Position numbers and translations under genes: made by a program | Source of the DNA: Actinomycetes bacterium | GTDB lineage: Bacteria > Actinomycetota > Actinomycetes > Propionibacteriales > Nocardioidaceae | Direction of reading: 5' to 3' | Length of the DNA stretch: 64,000 nt | Assembly: GCA_023417775.1 (NCBI GenBank) | Contig: JAEZEJ010000097.1 | Span: forward strand, 1 to 64,000 | Notes under the pieces: model-generated | Databases searched by the model: none | What the model saw: only the letters and a program-made list of their open reading frames with translations | What the model was told of the DNA's origin: nothing | Shown: positions 29,218 through 37,393 of the stretch, in pieces | Position numbering within the stretch: position 1 is the stretch's first letter | Layout: each line of letters starts with the position of its first letter

Positions 29218-29860
29218 TCGGATCGTCGACGCCGCCGAGACGGGTGCTCGTCAGGGCTCGGTCCACTCCGCCCGCTGAGGCGATCGCCGCGGCGTGATCG
29301 GGGTCGACGTCGAGGCTGAGCCAGGGGATCGGACTATGGCGGGCCTCCAACTCCTCCGCGGGGTCGAGCAGGCCTCGCCCGAGGCTCTTCAGCACCGCCT
29401 CTTTGGCAGTCCACCAGGACGCGGCGGTGCAGAGCCGTTCGGGGAGGGGGAGACCGGCGAGATCGGCGCGCTCGCCCGGGGTCCAGACGAGCTCGGAATC
29501 GAGCACCTCGCTCAGCGCCGCGACGTCCTGGACGTCCAGTCCCACCGGGGCGGTGGCGATGGCGATGCCGACGTGGGCGCCGGCGTGGGTGATCGAGAGG
29601 TGGAGCGGGAGCGGAGTGCCCGAGGAGTCGTGGAGCAGAGGCCTGCCGTGTGGCTCGGCGGCGATGCGGACCTCGGCCGGGGTGATCCCGAGCCGATGTG
29701 CGGCGGCTCGGCGTGCCAGGACGCGGGCGGTGAGGTGGCGGTCGGTGTCGACGGCCAGCCGGAACCGTCCGGCCCGCTCGAGGTCGACGGAGGTGACGAG
29801 CGGATGCCGCCGCGCCGCTGGGTCGGGCGGGCACCACAGCACCAGGAGGGGGTGTCTCAT
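29204..29860 (-). CDS. 4'-phosphopantetheinyl transferase (Sfp/EntD type)
   Basis: The enzyme activates carrier proteins by adding the phosphopantetheine arm. The start is ATG 29860 (218 aa), overlapping the dhbA stop by 4 bp; the open frame further upstream only runs into dhbA. Motifs: LHLSITHAGAHVGIA, VGLDVQDV (the Mg-binding Asp, with Gln where Sfp has Glu), and WWTAKEAVLKSLGRGL, the W-x-x-K-E-A signature. Expected targets are the ArCP and the five PCP domains of the NRPSs. It is co-transcribed with dhbA from an iron-boxed promoter, so carrier activation should follow iron starvation with the rest of the pathway. Confidence 0.9.
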   Translation of the reverse strand: MRHPLLVLWCPPDPAARRHPLVTSVDLERAGRFRLAVDTDRHLTARVLARRAAAHRLGITPAEVRIAAEPHGRPLLHDSSGTPLPLHLSITHAGAHVGIAIATAPVGLDVQDVAALSEVLDSELVWTPGERADLAGLPLPERLCTAASWWTAKEAVLKSLGRGLLDPAEELEARHSPIPWLSLDVDPDHAAAIASAGGVDRALTSTRLGGVDDPITRG

Positions 29861-30582
29861 CGCTCCTGGCTGGCGCCGCCGTCGACGACGAGGTCCTGCA
29901 TCGTGACGTGCCGGGCGCCGTCGGAGGCGAGCCACGCCACCGCCGCGGCGATGTCGGCGGGGTCGGCCACGCGGCCGAGCGGGATGCCCGCCTTGAACGT
30001 GGTCGGATCACCGTCGAGGATGCGCTGCTCGCCGGCGGCATCGGCGAGGATGCCGGCGGTCATGTCGCTGCGGGTGGTGCCGGGGGAGACGACATTGCAC
30101 CGGATGCCGTGGGCGCCGAGCTCCAGGCCGAGGGACTGGGTGAACAAGGCGGCTGCCGCCTTGGAGGCGCCATAGGCCGCCATCGAGTGCCGGGGCAGAC
30201 GACCCGCATTGGACGCGATGGTCACGATGGAGCCGTGCCCCCGTGGCAGCATGCGACGGGCGACCGCGGTGCTGACCAGGAAGACCCCGGTGGTGTTGAC
30301 CGCGAAGGTGCGCTGCCATTCGCTCGCCGAGAGCTCGAGCGTGGGGCGGTGGCTGAGCACTCCCGCCCCGTTGACGAGGAGCTCGATCGGTCCCACCTGC
30401 TCCTCGATGGACGAGACCGTCGCCTCGACCGCGCTCTCGTCCGTGACGTCGAGGAGGCGGTGGTCGTCCTCGCGAGTCGCGCTGACATCCGTGCCGATGA
30501 CGCGATACCCGCCGGCTCGGAGTGTCTCGACCACGGCGCGACCGATCGCACCTGCTGCACCCGTCACCATCGCGTTCGCCAT
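29857..30582 (-). CDS. dhbA: 2,3-dihydro-2,3-dihydroxybenzoate dehydrogenase
   Basis: This 241-aa short-chain dehydrogenase completes 2,3-DHB synthesis. It has the cofactor motif TGAAGAIG, VNGAGVL, the EntA-typical run WQRTFAVNTTGVFLVS and RGHGSIVTIASNAG, and the catalytic YGASK. The dhbB, dhbC and dhbE genes lie about 25 kb away on the other strand, and no other dhbA candidate is linked to them, so this gene closes the pathway. An iron box lies directly against the ATG. It overlaps the phosphopantetheinyl transferase gene by 4 bp. Confidence 0.9.
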   Translation of the reverse strand: MANAMVTGAAGAIGRAVVETLRAGGYRVIGTDVSATREDDHRLLDVTDESAVEATVSSIEEQVGPIELLVNGAGVLSHRPTLELSASEWQRTFAVNTTGVFLVSTAVARRMLPRGHGSIVTIASNAGRLPRHSMAAYGASKAAAALFTQSLGLELGAHGIRCNVVSPGTTRSDMTAGILADAAGEQRILDGDPTTFKAGIPLGRVADPADIAAAVAWLASDGARHVTMQDLVVDGGASQER

Positions 30583-30601
30583 GTAGGTGAGCCTATCTTT
30601 A
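30583..30601 (-). promoter_or_regulatory. Iron box (IdeR/DmdR-type) at dhbA
   Basis: Read on the minus strand the 19 bases are TAAAGATAGGCTCACCTAC, matching 14 of 19 positions of the actinobacterial iron-repressor consensus TTAGGTTAGGCTAACCTAA. The box touches the ATG of dhbA. The embedded TAGGCT could serve as the -10 element, with transcription starting at or near the A of ATG, so the mRNA may be leaderless. Confidence 0.75.
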
Positions 30602-30618
30602 CTTCGCCTCGGCCGGAG

Positions 30619-32568
30619 TCAGCGGTCGGCCGTCACCTCGGCGGACGCCGAGTCGAGCTCGATGTCGAAGCGGATGCTCTCGACGCCCACCACGAGCTTG
30701 CGGGCGGCGGCGTCGCGGCTGCTCGGCAGGACCGCCGTCACGAGATAGGGGCCGGATCCGGGCAACGGCACGCGATAGCAGCCGTGCTCATCGCAGGTCG
30801 TGGTCTGCACGAGGCCGCCGCTCGCGTGCGCGAGGGCGACGGTCGCCTCGCCGCAGGAGGTGCCGGCGTGGGTGACGCGGCCGTGCAGGGTCAGCTCCTC
30901 GCCGAGGCTGAGCACCGGTCCGGCACCGTGTCCGGCGTAGTCGACGACCCGGGAGGAAGGGCTCCAGCCGAGGGCGTTCACGGTGAACACATAGGTTCCC
31001 GCTCCCGGGAGGACGACCGAGTAACAGCGGTCGGGCCCGGTGGGGCTCCAGTCGACCTGATCGCCGTCGAGGGACATCACGGACACGAGGGAGGGGCGTT
31101 CGCGGCCGGAGCCGGGGAAGACCACCTCGCCGCGGACGACGACCTCCTGTCCCTGTGCCTCGCGCCCGCGTACGGCGGGGATCGTGGTGCGTGCGGCCGG
31201 GATGGCCAGGGCCAGGAGGACCGCGATCGAGGCGATGGCGGCGGAGATCCATGCCACGGCGTCGACCCCTGAGCGGGTCGGGAGGAGGACGCCGTCGACG
31301 TCGATGACGCTCGCCGCGAGGATCGCCGCGCAGCCCGCGCTCGCGATGGAGGAGCCGAGGGTGCGGACGAGGGTGTTGAGGCCATTGGCCGAGGCGGTCT
31401 CGGTGATCGGCACGGCGCTCATGATGAGGGTCGGCAGCGCGGCGAAGGCGATGGCGGTGCCGGCGCCGACGACGGTCGAGCCCACGATGACCTGGGTGAC
31501 CGATTCGGAGAAGGGCACGCGGGAGGCGTAGCCGACCGCCATGACCGCCGACCCGAGGATGAGGGCGAGACGGCCGCCGATGCGATCGAGGAGCCGGCCG
31601 GTGATCGGCGCCATGACGGCCATCACGAGGCCCATGGGGATCATCGCCAGGCCCGCGCTGCCGGCATCGAGTCCGAGGCCGATGTCGCTGGCGACGGGCA
31701 GCTGCAGCACCTGGGTCGTCAGCAGCATATTCGAGAACATCGCGAAGCCGACGAAGAGCGAGGCGATATTGGTGGTCAGCACGGTGCGCTGCCGGGCGAT
31801 CCGCAGGTCGACCATCGGCTGGCTGCGGCGCAGCTGCGTGGGGAACCAGACGAGGAGGGTGAGGGCGGAGAGGCCCAGCAGCCCGAGCACGACCGGGCTG
31901 CCCCAGCCCCACTGCCCGGCTTTGGTGAGGGGGAGGAGGAGCGCGATGATCGCGATCGAGAAGAGGATCGCGCCGAGGATGTCGAAGCGCCCGGGTGTGC
32001 GCACCGAGGACTCGTCGATGAACAGCGCGATGGTGACGACCAGCACGGTTCCGGCGAGCGCGCTGGACCAGAAGATCGAGTGCCACCCGAGGTGCTGGTA
32101 GAGCACGCCGGACAGCGGGAGGCCGAGACCGGAGCCGATGCCCATCGTGGCGCTCATGAGGGCGACGGCCGAGCCGACGCGTTCCTTCGGCAGTTCGTCG
32201 CGCAGGATGCTGATGCCCACGGCGATGAGGGAGGCGGCGAATCCCTGCATGGCGCGGCCGAGGATGAGCATCGCGAAGCCGGCCTCGAGGGCGCAGATCA
32301 CCGAGCCGATCACCATGATCGTGAGGACGACCATGAGCATCCGGCGTTTGCCGTACATGTCGGCCATGCGGGCGACGATGGGAGTGGAGACCGCCGAGCA
32401 GAGGATCGTGGCAGTGATGAGCCACGAGGCGTCCTCAGTGCTGACGCCGAGCAGGCCGGGCAGGTCGGCGATGAGGGGGATGATCAGCGTGAACTGCATC
32501 GCCGAGACGAGCCCGCCGCAGGAGATGACGGCGATGGTCACCCACGGCGGGACACGATGGGCGAACAC
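30619..32568 (-). CDS. MFS transporter (DHA2/EmrB-like, 14 TM) with C-terminal carboxypeptidase-regulatory-like repeats
   Basis: I choose GTG 32568 (649 aa) because a GGGAGG ribosome site sits 8 bp upstream; an upstream ATG at 32658 would add a Pro/Ser-rich stretch and fall inside the AT-rich promoter. About 14 hydrophobic segments fill residues 1-480, with a DHA2-like cytoplasmic motif (ARMADMYGKRR). The last ~170 residues are not membrane-like: two beta-rich repeats, each with a Y(S/R)VxLPG(A/S)GxY core (CYSVVLPGAGTYVF and CYRVPLPGSGPYLV), resemble carboxypeptidase-regulatory/transthyretin-like domains. It lies 36 bp downstream of the dhbA iron box region on the same strand. Substrate unknown; siderophore or drug export are both possible. 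Confidence 0.82.
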   Translation of the reverse strand: MFAHRVPPWVTIAVISCGGLVSAMQFTLIIPLIADLPGLLGVSTEDASWLITATILCSAVSTPIVARMADMYGKRRMLMVVLTIMVIGSVICALEAGFAMLILGRAMQGFAASLIAVGISILRDELPKERVGSAVALMSATMGIGSGLGLPLSGVLYQHLGWHSIFWSSALAGTVLVVTIALFIDESSVRTPGRFDILGAILFSIAIIALLLPLTKAGQWGWGSPVVLGLLGLSALTLLVWFPTQLRRSQPMVDLRIARQRTVLTTNIASLFVGFAMFSNMLLTTQVLQLPVASDIGLGLDAGSAGLAMIPMGLVMAVMAPITGRLLDRIGGRLALILGSAVMAVGYASRVPFSESVTQVIVGSTVVGAGTAIAFAALPTLIMSAVPITETASANGLNTLVRTLGSSIASAGCAAILAASVIDVDGVLLPTRSGVDAVAWISAAIASIAVLLALAIPAARTTIPAVRGREAQGQEVVVRGEVVFPGSGRERPSLVSVMSLDGDQVDWSPTGPDRCYSVVLPGAGTYVFTVNALGWSPSSRVVDYAGHGAGPVLSLGEELTLHGRVTHAGTSCGEATVALAHASGGLVQTTTCDEHGCYRVPLPGSGPYLVTAVLPSSRDAAARKLVVGVESIRFDIELDSASAEVTADR

Positions 32569-32656
32569 GGCTGCCTCCCGGCGGTGAGGGGTTTCAGGTG
32601 AACCGTACACCGACGCCGCCGGGTGGCTTCCCGGTCTCCCAGCTGGCGATAAAAAC

Positions 32657-32673
32657 ATTAATTAGTAATTAAT
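32657..32673. promoter_or_regulatory. AT-rich perfect palindrome, candidate MarR-type operator
   Basis: ATTAATTAGTAATTAAT is a perfect palindrome of two 8-bp arms around a central G, lying in a ~27-bp AT-rich island in otherwise GC-rich DNA. It is 89 bp upstream of the MFS start and ends one base before the TTGACA of the divergent sugar operon. Its form is like operators of MarR-family repressors, which often control MFS transporters. No MarR gene is in the window. Confidence 0.5.
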
Positions 32674-32674
32674 C

Positions 32675-32680
32675 TTGACA
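32675..32680 (+). promoter_or_regulatory. Candidate -35 element of the sugar operon
   Basis: A perfect TTGACA lies 61 bp before the ATG of the sugar-binding lipoprotein gene. No convincing -10 hexamer is seen 16-18 bp downstream, so the assignment is tentative. Confidence 0.4.
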
Positions 32681-32703
32681 GGGGCCGTGTCCGTCATCAC
32701 ACT

Positions 32704-32722
32704 GGTGTCCGAAGGTGACACC
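32704..32722. promoter_or_regulatory. Inverted repeat, candidate operator of the sugar operon
   Basis: GGTGTC and GACACC are perfect inverted arms separated by 7 bases, placed between the TTGACA and the lipoprotein start. A further GTGACAC follows at once. The size and position suit the GntR/FCD regulator encoded in the same operon, but no binding evidence can be read from sequence alone. Confidence 0.35.
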
Positions 32723-32740
32723 CGTGACACAAGAGGACAC

Positions 32741-33724
32741 ATGCGAGAAACGATCAAGATCTCCGCTGCCGGACTGCTGGTGCTGGCGATGGCCGTCCTG
32801 GCGGGCTGCGGCCAGCAGGTGGGAGCGAACGGACGGGTCGGCGTGGTCTACCTCAACGCCGAGGGCTACTACGCGGGCGTGCAGCGCGGCCTGGAGGCGA
32901 CCTTCGACGGCGCCGATCGCGATCCGCAGCTCATCGCCACCAATATCCAGTCCGATGCATCGCGGGAGAGCACCTTCGTCGACACGATCTCCTCGGTACA
33001 GGCCGATGCGCTGATCCTGTCCCCGGCCTCGGCGACGGCGTCGATCCCCGCGATCCGCCTCGCGCACGAGAACGACGTGCCGGTCATCTGCTACAACACC
33101 TGCATCGAGGACGAGGCCGCCGAGAAATACGTCTCGGGCTATATCCTCGGCGATCCCACGGAGTTCGGTGCCGCATCGGGCCGCCAGATGGGCGACTACT
33201 TCATCGAGCAGGGCATCGCCGATCCGCAGGTCGCCGTCATCAACTGCGAGCAGTTCGAGGTCTGCATCCAGCGTCGCGAGGGCTTCGAGACGGCGCTGCT
33301 GGAGCGCGTGCCCGGAGCGCAGATCGTCGCGAACCAGGAGGGGCTGACCCTCGACGCGGCCGTCGAGCGGGCCGAGCAGATCCTCACCGCGCATCCGGAT
33401 GTCGACGCCTTCTACGGCGAGGCCGGATCGCAGATGATCGGCGCGGTCCGTGCGATCGGCGCCCGCGGTCTGGAGGGCGAGGTCGTGGTCTTCGGCGGCG
33501 ACATGAGCACCCAGGCGGCGCAGATGCTCGATGACCACTCGATCCTCAAGGGCGTCACGGACATCTCCGGCATCAAGGTCGGCGAGCTCGCGGCGGAGAC
33601 CGCCTTGCAGATCCTCGCGGGCGAGGAGCCCGACGAGCTGGTGATCCCCGCCCCGATCGACGAGTACGCGACCGCCGACTCGGGCGCGGACTGGATCGAC
33701 ACGCATCCCGATGGCATCCCGTGA
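32741..33724 (+). CDS. Sugar ABC transporter substrate-binding lipoprotein (RbsB/MglB type)
   Basis: The start is ATG 32741 with AGAGGA upstream, giving 327 aa; earlier in-frame codons would spoil the signal peptide. The lipobox LAGC places the lipidated Cys at residue 23. The fold is that of periplasmic-binding-protein type I (ribose/galactose-like): GVVYLNAEGYYAGVQRG, LILSPASATASIPAIRLAHENDVPVI (two adjoining segments), and FGGDMSTQAAQML. The linked permease, double ATPase and galactonate-pathway genes suggest a galactose, galactoside or sugar-acid ligand. Confidence 0.9.
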   Translation: MRETIKISAAGLLVLAMAVLAGCGQQVGANGRVGVVYLNAEGYYAGVQRGLEATFDGADRDPQLIATNIQSDASRESTFVDTISSVQADALILSPASATASIPAIRLAHENDVPVICYNTCIEDEAAEKYVSGYILGDPTEFGAASGRQMGDYFIEQGIADPQVAVINCEQFEVCIQRREGFETALLERVPGAQIVANQEGLTLDAAVERAEQILTAHPDVDAFYGEAGSQMIGAVRAIGARGLEGEVVVFGGDMSTQAAQMLDDHSILKGVTDISGIKVGELAAETALQILAGEEPDELVIPAPIDEYATADSGADWIDTHPDGIP

Positions 33725-33766
33725 TCGCGCCGCGCCCCATCCGCCCCTACGACCGAGGAAGAACCC

Positions 33767-35272
33767 GTGAGCACAATGACTGACACGATCGTCGCGGACG
33801 TTCGTGGTCTCACCAAGCACTACGCGGGCGTGCAGGCGCTCACCGATGCCGATGTCACGATCCACGCCGGCGAGGTGCGGGCTCTGCTCGGGCGCAACGG
33901 CGCCGGCAAGTCCACCCTCATCCGTCTGCTCGCCGGTGTGGAGACCCCGGATGCGGGTGCGGTGCGGATCGCCGGCGAGCAGCTCGACGGCGGTGTACGC
34001 CGGGCGGCCGAGCTCGGCGTGGAGACCGTGCACCAGGAGCTGAGCCTCGTCCCGCAGCTGACGGTCGCCGAGAACATGTTCCTCGGCGCCTGGCCGCGCA
34101 CCGGAGGACGGGTCGACTACGCGCAGATGGCGCGATCCGCCCGCGAGGTGCTCGACGAGCTCGGCCTCGCGATCGACGTGCACACCACCGTCGGCCAGCT
34201 CTCGATCGCCGAACAGCAGCTCGTCGAGATCTGCCGTGCCGTGCGACGCTCGCCGCGCCTGCTCATCCTGGACGAGCCCACCAGCGCGCTGGCCGCCGGC
34301 GAGGTCGCCGTCGTCCTGCGCACGGTGCGCCGCATCGCCGAGACCGGCGTCGCCGTGATCTATGTCAGCCACCGTCTCGACGAGATCCGCCAGGTCGCCA
34401 CCAGCGCGACCGTCATGCGCGATGGTCGCGTGGTCGAGACCGTGGATCTGGAGGACGTCTCCACCGCCCGGGTGGTCGAGCTCATGCTGGGCGACGCGGC
34501 CCGGGAGCAACGACGCCCCGACCTGCGCCCCATCGACCGGACCGTCGAGCCGCTGCTGAGCGTGCGGAGCCTCGTCGCCCCTCCGAAGGTCGAGGACGTC
34601 GGCTTCGATGTCCACGCGGGCGAGGTCCTCGGACTCGCCGGGCTCATGGGCTCGGGGCGCAGCGAGACGCTGCGCGCCATCGCGGGCTTCGATCCGATCG
34701 GGGCCGGGGAGATCCACGTCGCCGGGCGCCACGTCGGCTCGGTGACCGCCCGCGGGATGAAAGGGCTCGGGATCGGCATGACCCCCGAGGACCGCAAGAG
34801 CAGCGCGATCGTCCCGCTGCTCGGCGTCGACGAGAATCTCGTCCTCGCCGACTACGGTCAGGTCAGCTCGGGGCCGACGATCGGCTGGGCCCGGCTGCGC
34901 CAGGCGGCTCGCGGGCTCATCGACCGGCTGTCGATCTCGACGGCCAGCGCCTCCACGCCCATCGTCAACCTCAGCGGCGGCAACCAGCAGAAGGCGGTGA
35001 TCGGGCGCTGGCTGCATGCCGGGAGCCGCGTGCTGCTGCTCGACGAACCGACCCGCGGTGTCGACGTCCAGGCCAAGGAGGAGATCTACCGCCTGATCCG
35101 GCAGCTCGCCGACGAGGGCGCGGCCGTCGTGTTCGTCTCCGGCGAACTCGAGGAGCTCCCGCTCGTCTGCGATCGCGTCGTCGTCATGCGCCACGGGCGC
35201 GTCGCGGGCGAGCTGACCGGCGACGAGATCACGACCGACGCGGTCGTCGCGGCCGCGATGACCACCGACTGA
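33767..35272 (+). CDS. Sugar ABC transporter ATPase with two nucleotide-binding domains (RbsA/MglA type)
   Basis: This 501-aa protein has tandem ATPase domains. The first has Walker A GRNGAGKST, signature LSIAEQQ and Walker B LLILDEPTSAL. The second has a degenerate Walker A (GLMGSGRSE), signature LSGGNQQK and Walker B VLLLDEPTRGVD, a pattern normal for the RbsA/MglA family. GTG 33767 is used; ATG 33776 is an alternative start. It lies between the binding-protein and permease genes with short gaps, completing one importer. Confidence 0.93.
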   Translation: MSTMTDTIVADVRGLTKHYAGVQALTDADVTIHAGEVRALLGRNGAGKSTLIRLLAGVETPDAGAVRIAGEQLDGGVRRAAELGVETVHQELSLVPQLTVAENMFLGAWPRTGGRVDYAQMARSAREVLDELGLAIDVHTTVGQLSIAEQQLVEICRAVRRSPRLLILDEPTSALAAGEVAVVLRTVRRIAETGVAVIYVSHRLDEIRQVATSATVMRDGRVVETVDLEDVSTARVVELMLGDAAREQRRPDLRPIDRTVEPLLSVRSLVAPPKVEDVGFDVHAGEVLGLAGLMGSGRSETLRAIAGFDPIGAGEIHVAGRHVGSVTARGMKGLGIGMTPEDRKSSAIVPLLGVDENLVLADYGQVSSGPTIGWARLRQAARGLIDRLSISTASASTPIVNLSGGNQQKAVIGRWLHAGSRVLLLDEPTRGVDVQAKEEIYRLIRQLADEGAAVVFVSGELEELPLVCDRVVVMRHGRVAGELTGDEITTDAVVAAAMTTD

Positions 35273-35298
35273 CCCCTCCGCAGAACAAGAGAGCAGAC

Positions 35299-36300
35299 AT
35301 GACTACCACCACCGCATCGGCCGCCCCGGCCCGCGACCGCGGATCCTGGTTGCAGGGCACGCGGCTCAACGAGATCGGCCTCGTCGTGGCCATCGCCGTC
35401 CTCTACATCGTCCTCGGCATCACCGCCGCGGGCTTCCTCAACACCGGCAACCAGCTCGGCATCCTGCGCGATGCCGCCACGATCGGCATCGCCGCGTGGG
35501 GCGTCACGCTGGTGATCATCGCCGGTGAGATCGACATCAGCATCGGCCCCGCCGTCGCCTTCGCGTCCGTCCTGGTCGCGATGGGCAGCGCCGACTGGGG
35601 GCTCGGAGTCGTCGGGGCGATCGTGCTGACCCTCCTGGCGGGTATCGGCTGGGGCGCCGTCGCCGGCTGGCTGCGCGCGCAGTTCGGCGTCCCCTCCTTC
35701 ATCACGACGCTCGGTCTGTGGAGCGTGCTCGGCGGACTGGGGCTCTACCTGACGAGCGCGCTCCCGGTCGTGCTCCCGCAGAGCGATCTGCTGGATCTGC
35801 TCGGCGGCTCCGTCCTGGGCATCCCCACCGCGGCGATCGTCATGCTCGTGCTGTTCGGGGTCTTCGTCTACATCGCCAAGTACACCGCCTACGGACGTGC
35901 CGTGTACTCGATCGGCGGCAATGCGTCGGCGGCCATGCTCGCCGGCATCAGCCTCACCCGGGTGCGCATCCTCCTCTTCGCCACCACCGGCCTGCTGTCG
36001 GCCATCACCGGCATCCTGCTCGCCGCCCGTCTCGGCGCCGGCTCGGGAAGCGCGGCCAGCGGCCTGGAGTTCGATGTCATCGCCGCCGTGGTGATCGGTG
36101 GCACCGCCCTCGCGGGCGGCCGTGGATCGCTGCTGGGCACCCTGCTCGGCGTCATCTTCATCACCGTGATCGGCAATGGGCTCGTGCTGCTCGGTGTCGA
36201 CTCGTTCCTGCAGGACGTCATCCGCGGCGTGATCATCGTCGGCGCGGTGCTGATCAATGTGTGGGCGGGTCGCCGGGGCACCGCCACGCGAACGAGCTGA
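35299..36300 (+). CDS. Sugar ABC transporter permease (RbsC type)
   Basis: This 333-aa membrane protein has about nine hydrophobic segments and the RbsC family marks GEIDISIGPAVAFASVL, FGVPSFITTLG, GGNASAAMLAGI and VVIGGTALAGGRGSLLGTLLG (split segments). It forms the membrane pore of the importer encoded by the two genes before it. The start has an AAGAGAG-type ribosome site. Only one permease is present, so it probably works as a homodimer. Confidence 0.92.
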   Translation: MTTTTASAAPARDRGSWLQGTRLNEIGLVVAIAVLYIVLGITAAGFLNTGNQLGILRDAATIGIAAWGVTLVIIAGEIDISIGPAVAFASVLVAMGSADWGLGVVGAIVLTLLAGIGWGAVAGWLRAQFGVPSFITTLGLWSVLGGLGLYLTSALPVVLPQSDLLDLLGGSVLGIPTAAIVMLVLFGVFVYIAKYTAYGRAVYSIGGNASAAMLAGISLTRVRILLFATTGLLSAITGILLAARLGAGSGSAASGLEFDVIAAVVIGGTALAGGRGSLLGTLLGVIFITVIGNGLVLLGVDSFLQDVIRGVIIVGAVLINVWAGRRGTATRTS

Positions 36301-36319
36301 GTAAGGAGAGGATCGTCCC

Positions 36320-37393
36320 ATGACCACCACGATTCCGAGCACGATGACCGGGGTCTACCTGCCGGGCACGTCGAGTACCGAGCGTCGCGAGATCCCGGTC
36401 CCCGTGCCGGGCCCCGGACAGGTGCTCGTACAGGTCGGCGCCTCGGGCATCTGCGGCAGCGATATCGGCTACATCTACCGTGGCTACAAGACCCACAAGG
36501 GAGTGGACGGCCCCGCGTATCGCGGCGTCGTCAGCGGGCACGAGCCCTCCGGCCGCATCGTCGCCGCGGGGGAGGGAGTCCGGCGCTTCGGCGTCAGCGA
36601 CCGCGTGATCGTCTACCACATCGCGGGCTGCGGCCTGTGCGACAACTGCCGTCGCGGGTTCTACATCTCCTGCAGCTCCGAGGCCCGAGCCGCCTACGGG
36701 TGGCAGCGTGACGGCGGGAACGCCTCCTATGTGCTGGCCGAGGAGCGGACCTGCGTGCCGCTGCCCGATGAGCTCTCCTATGTCGACGGAGCGCTGATCG
36801 CCTGCGGATTCGGCACCGCCTACGAGGGCCTGCGCCGCATCCGGGTCAGCGGCGAGGGGGATCTGCTCGTGGTCGGTCTGGGTCCGGTCGGCCTGGCGGC
36901 CGGCATGCTCGGCCGCGGCATGGGGGCTCGACGGGTGGTCGGCCTCGAACCGAGCACGGGACGCCGGTCCTGGGCCGACCGGCTCGGGGTCTTCGATGCG
37001 ACCTTCCATCCCGAGGAGCTGCCCGCCGCGATGGATCTGACCGGTGGCCGCGGGTACGCCTTCACGATCGATGCCTCGGGCACGGCGCCCGGTCGCTCGT
37101 CGGCCCTCCAAGGAGCCGCCGAGTGGGGACACGTCTCGCTCGTCGGCGAGGGCGGCGAGCTGGTGACCGAGGTGTCGGACACCCTCCTGCACAAGCAGTT
37201 GACGCTGCATGCCTCCTGGGTGACCTCGCTTCCGGCGATGACGGAGCTGGCGGAGAATCTCGTCGCCTGGGGACTGCGTCCCGAGGCCATCGTGAGCGAT
37301 CGCTTCGCCCTGGACGACTCCGATGCCGCCTTCGCGCTCGCGGCCGGAGCCAGCGACGGCAAGGTGGTCTTCGCGGCGGACGGAGACGTGTGA
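36320..37393 (+). CDS. Zinc-dependent medium-chain dehydrogenase
   Basis: This 357-aa MDR-family alcohol/polyol dehydrogenase has catalytic-zinc ligands in GICGSD and GHEPSG, the four-Cys structural-zinc loop (CGLCDNCRRGFYISC), and the nucleotide fold VVGLGPVGLAAGM. It oxidises an alcohol or sugar hydroxyl with NAD(P). In this operon it could oxidise galactose, a galactoside or galactitol before the galactonate steps; the sequence does not tell which. A ribosome site AAGGAGAGG precedes the ATG. It overlaps the mutarotase-like gene by GTGA. Confidence 0.88.
   Translation: MTTTIPSTMTGVYLPGTSSTERREIPVPVPGPGQVLVQVGASGICGSDIGYIYRGYKTHKGVDGPAYRGVVSGHEPSGRIVAAGEGVRRFGVSDRVIVYHIAGCGLCDNCRRGFYISCSSEARAAYGWQRDGGNASYVLAEERTCVPLPDELSYVDGALIACGFGTAYEGLRRIRVSGEGDLLVVGLGPVGLAAGMLGRGMGARRVVGLEPSTGRRSWADRLGVFDATFHPEELPAAMDLTGGRGYAFTIDASGTAPGRSSALQGAAEWGHVSLVGEGGELVTEVSDTLLHKQLTLHASWVTSLPAMTELAENLVAWGLRPEAIVSDRFALDDSDAAFALAAGASDGKVVFAADGDV

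Noticed and set aside
32569..32658. Upstream ATG 32658 as start of the MFS gene
   Set aside because: It would place the start inside the AT-rich palindrome, adds a Pro/Ser-rich non-membrane stretch, and lacks a ribosome site; GTG 32568 has GGGAGG at good spacing.
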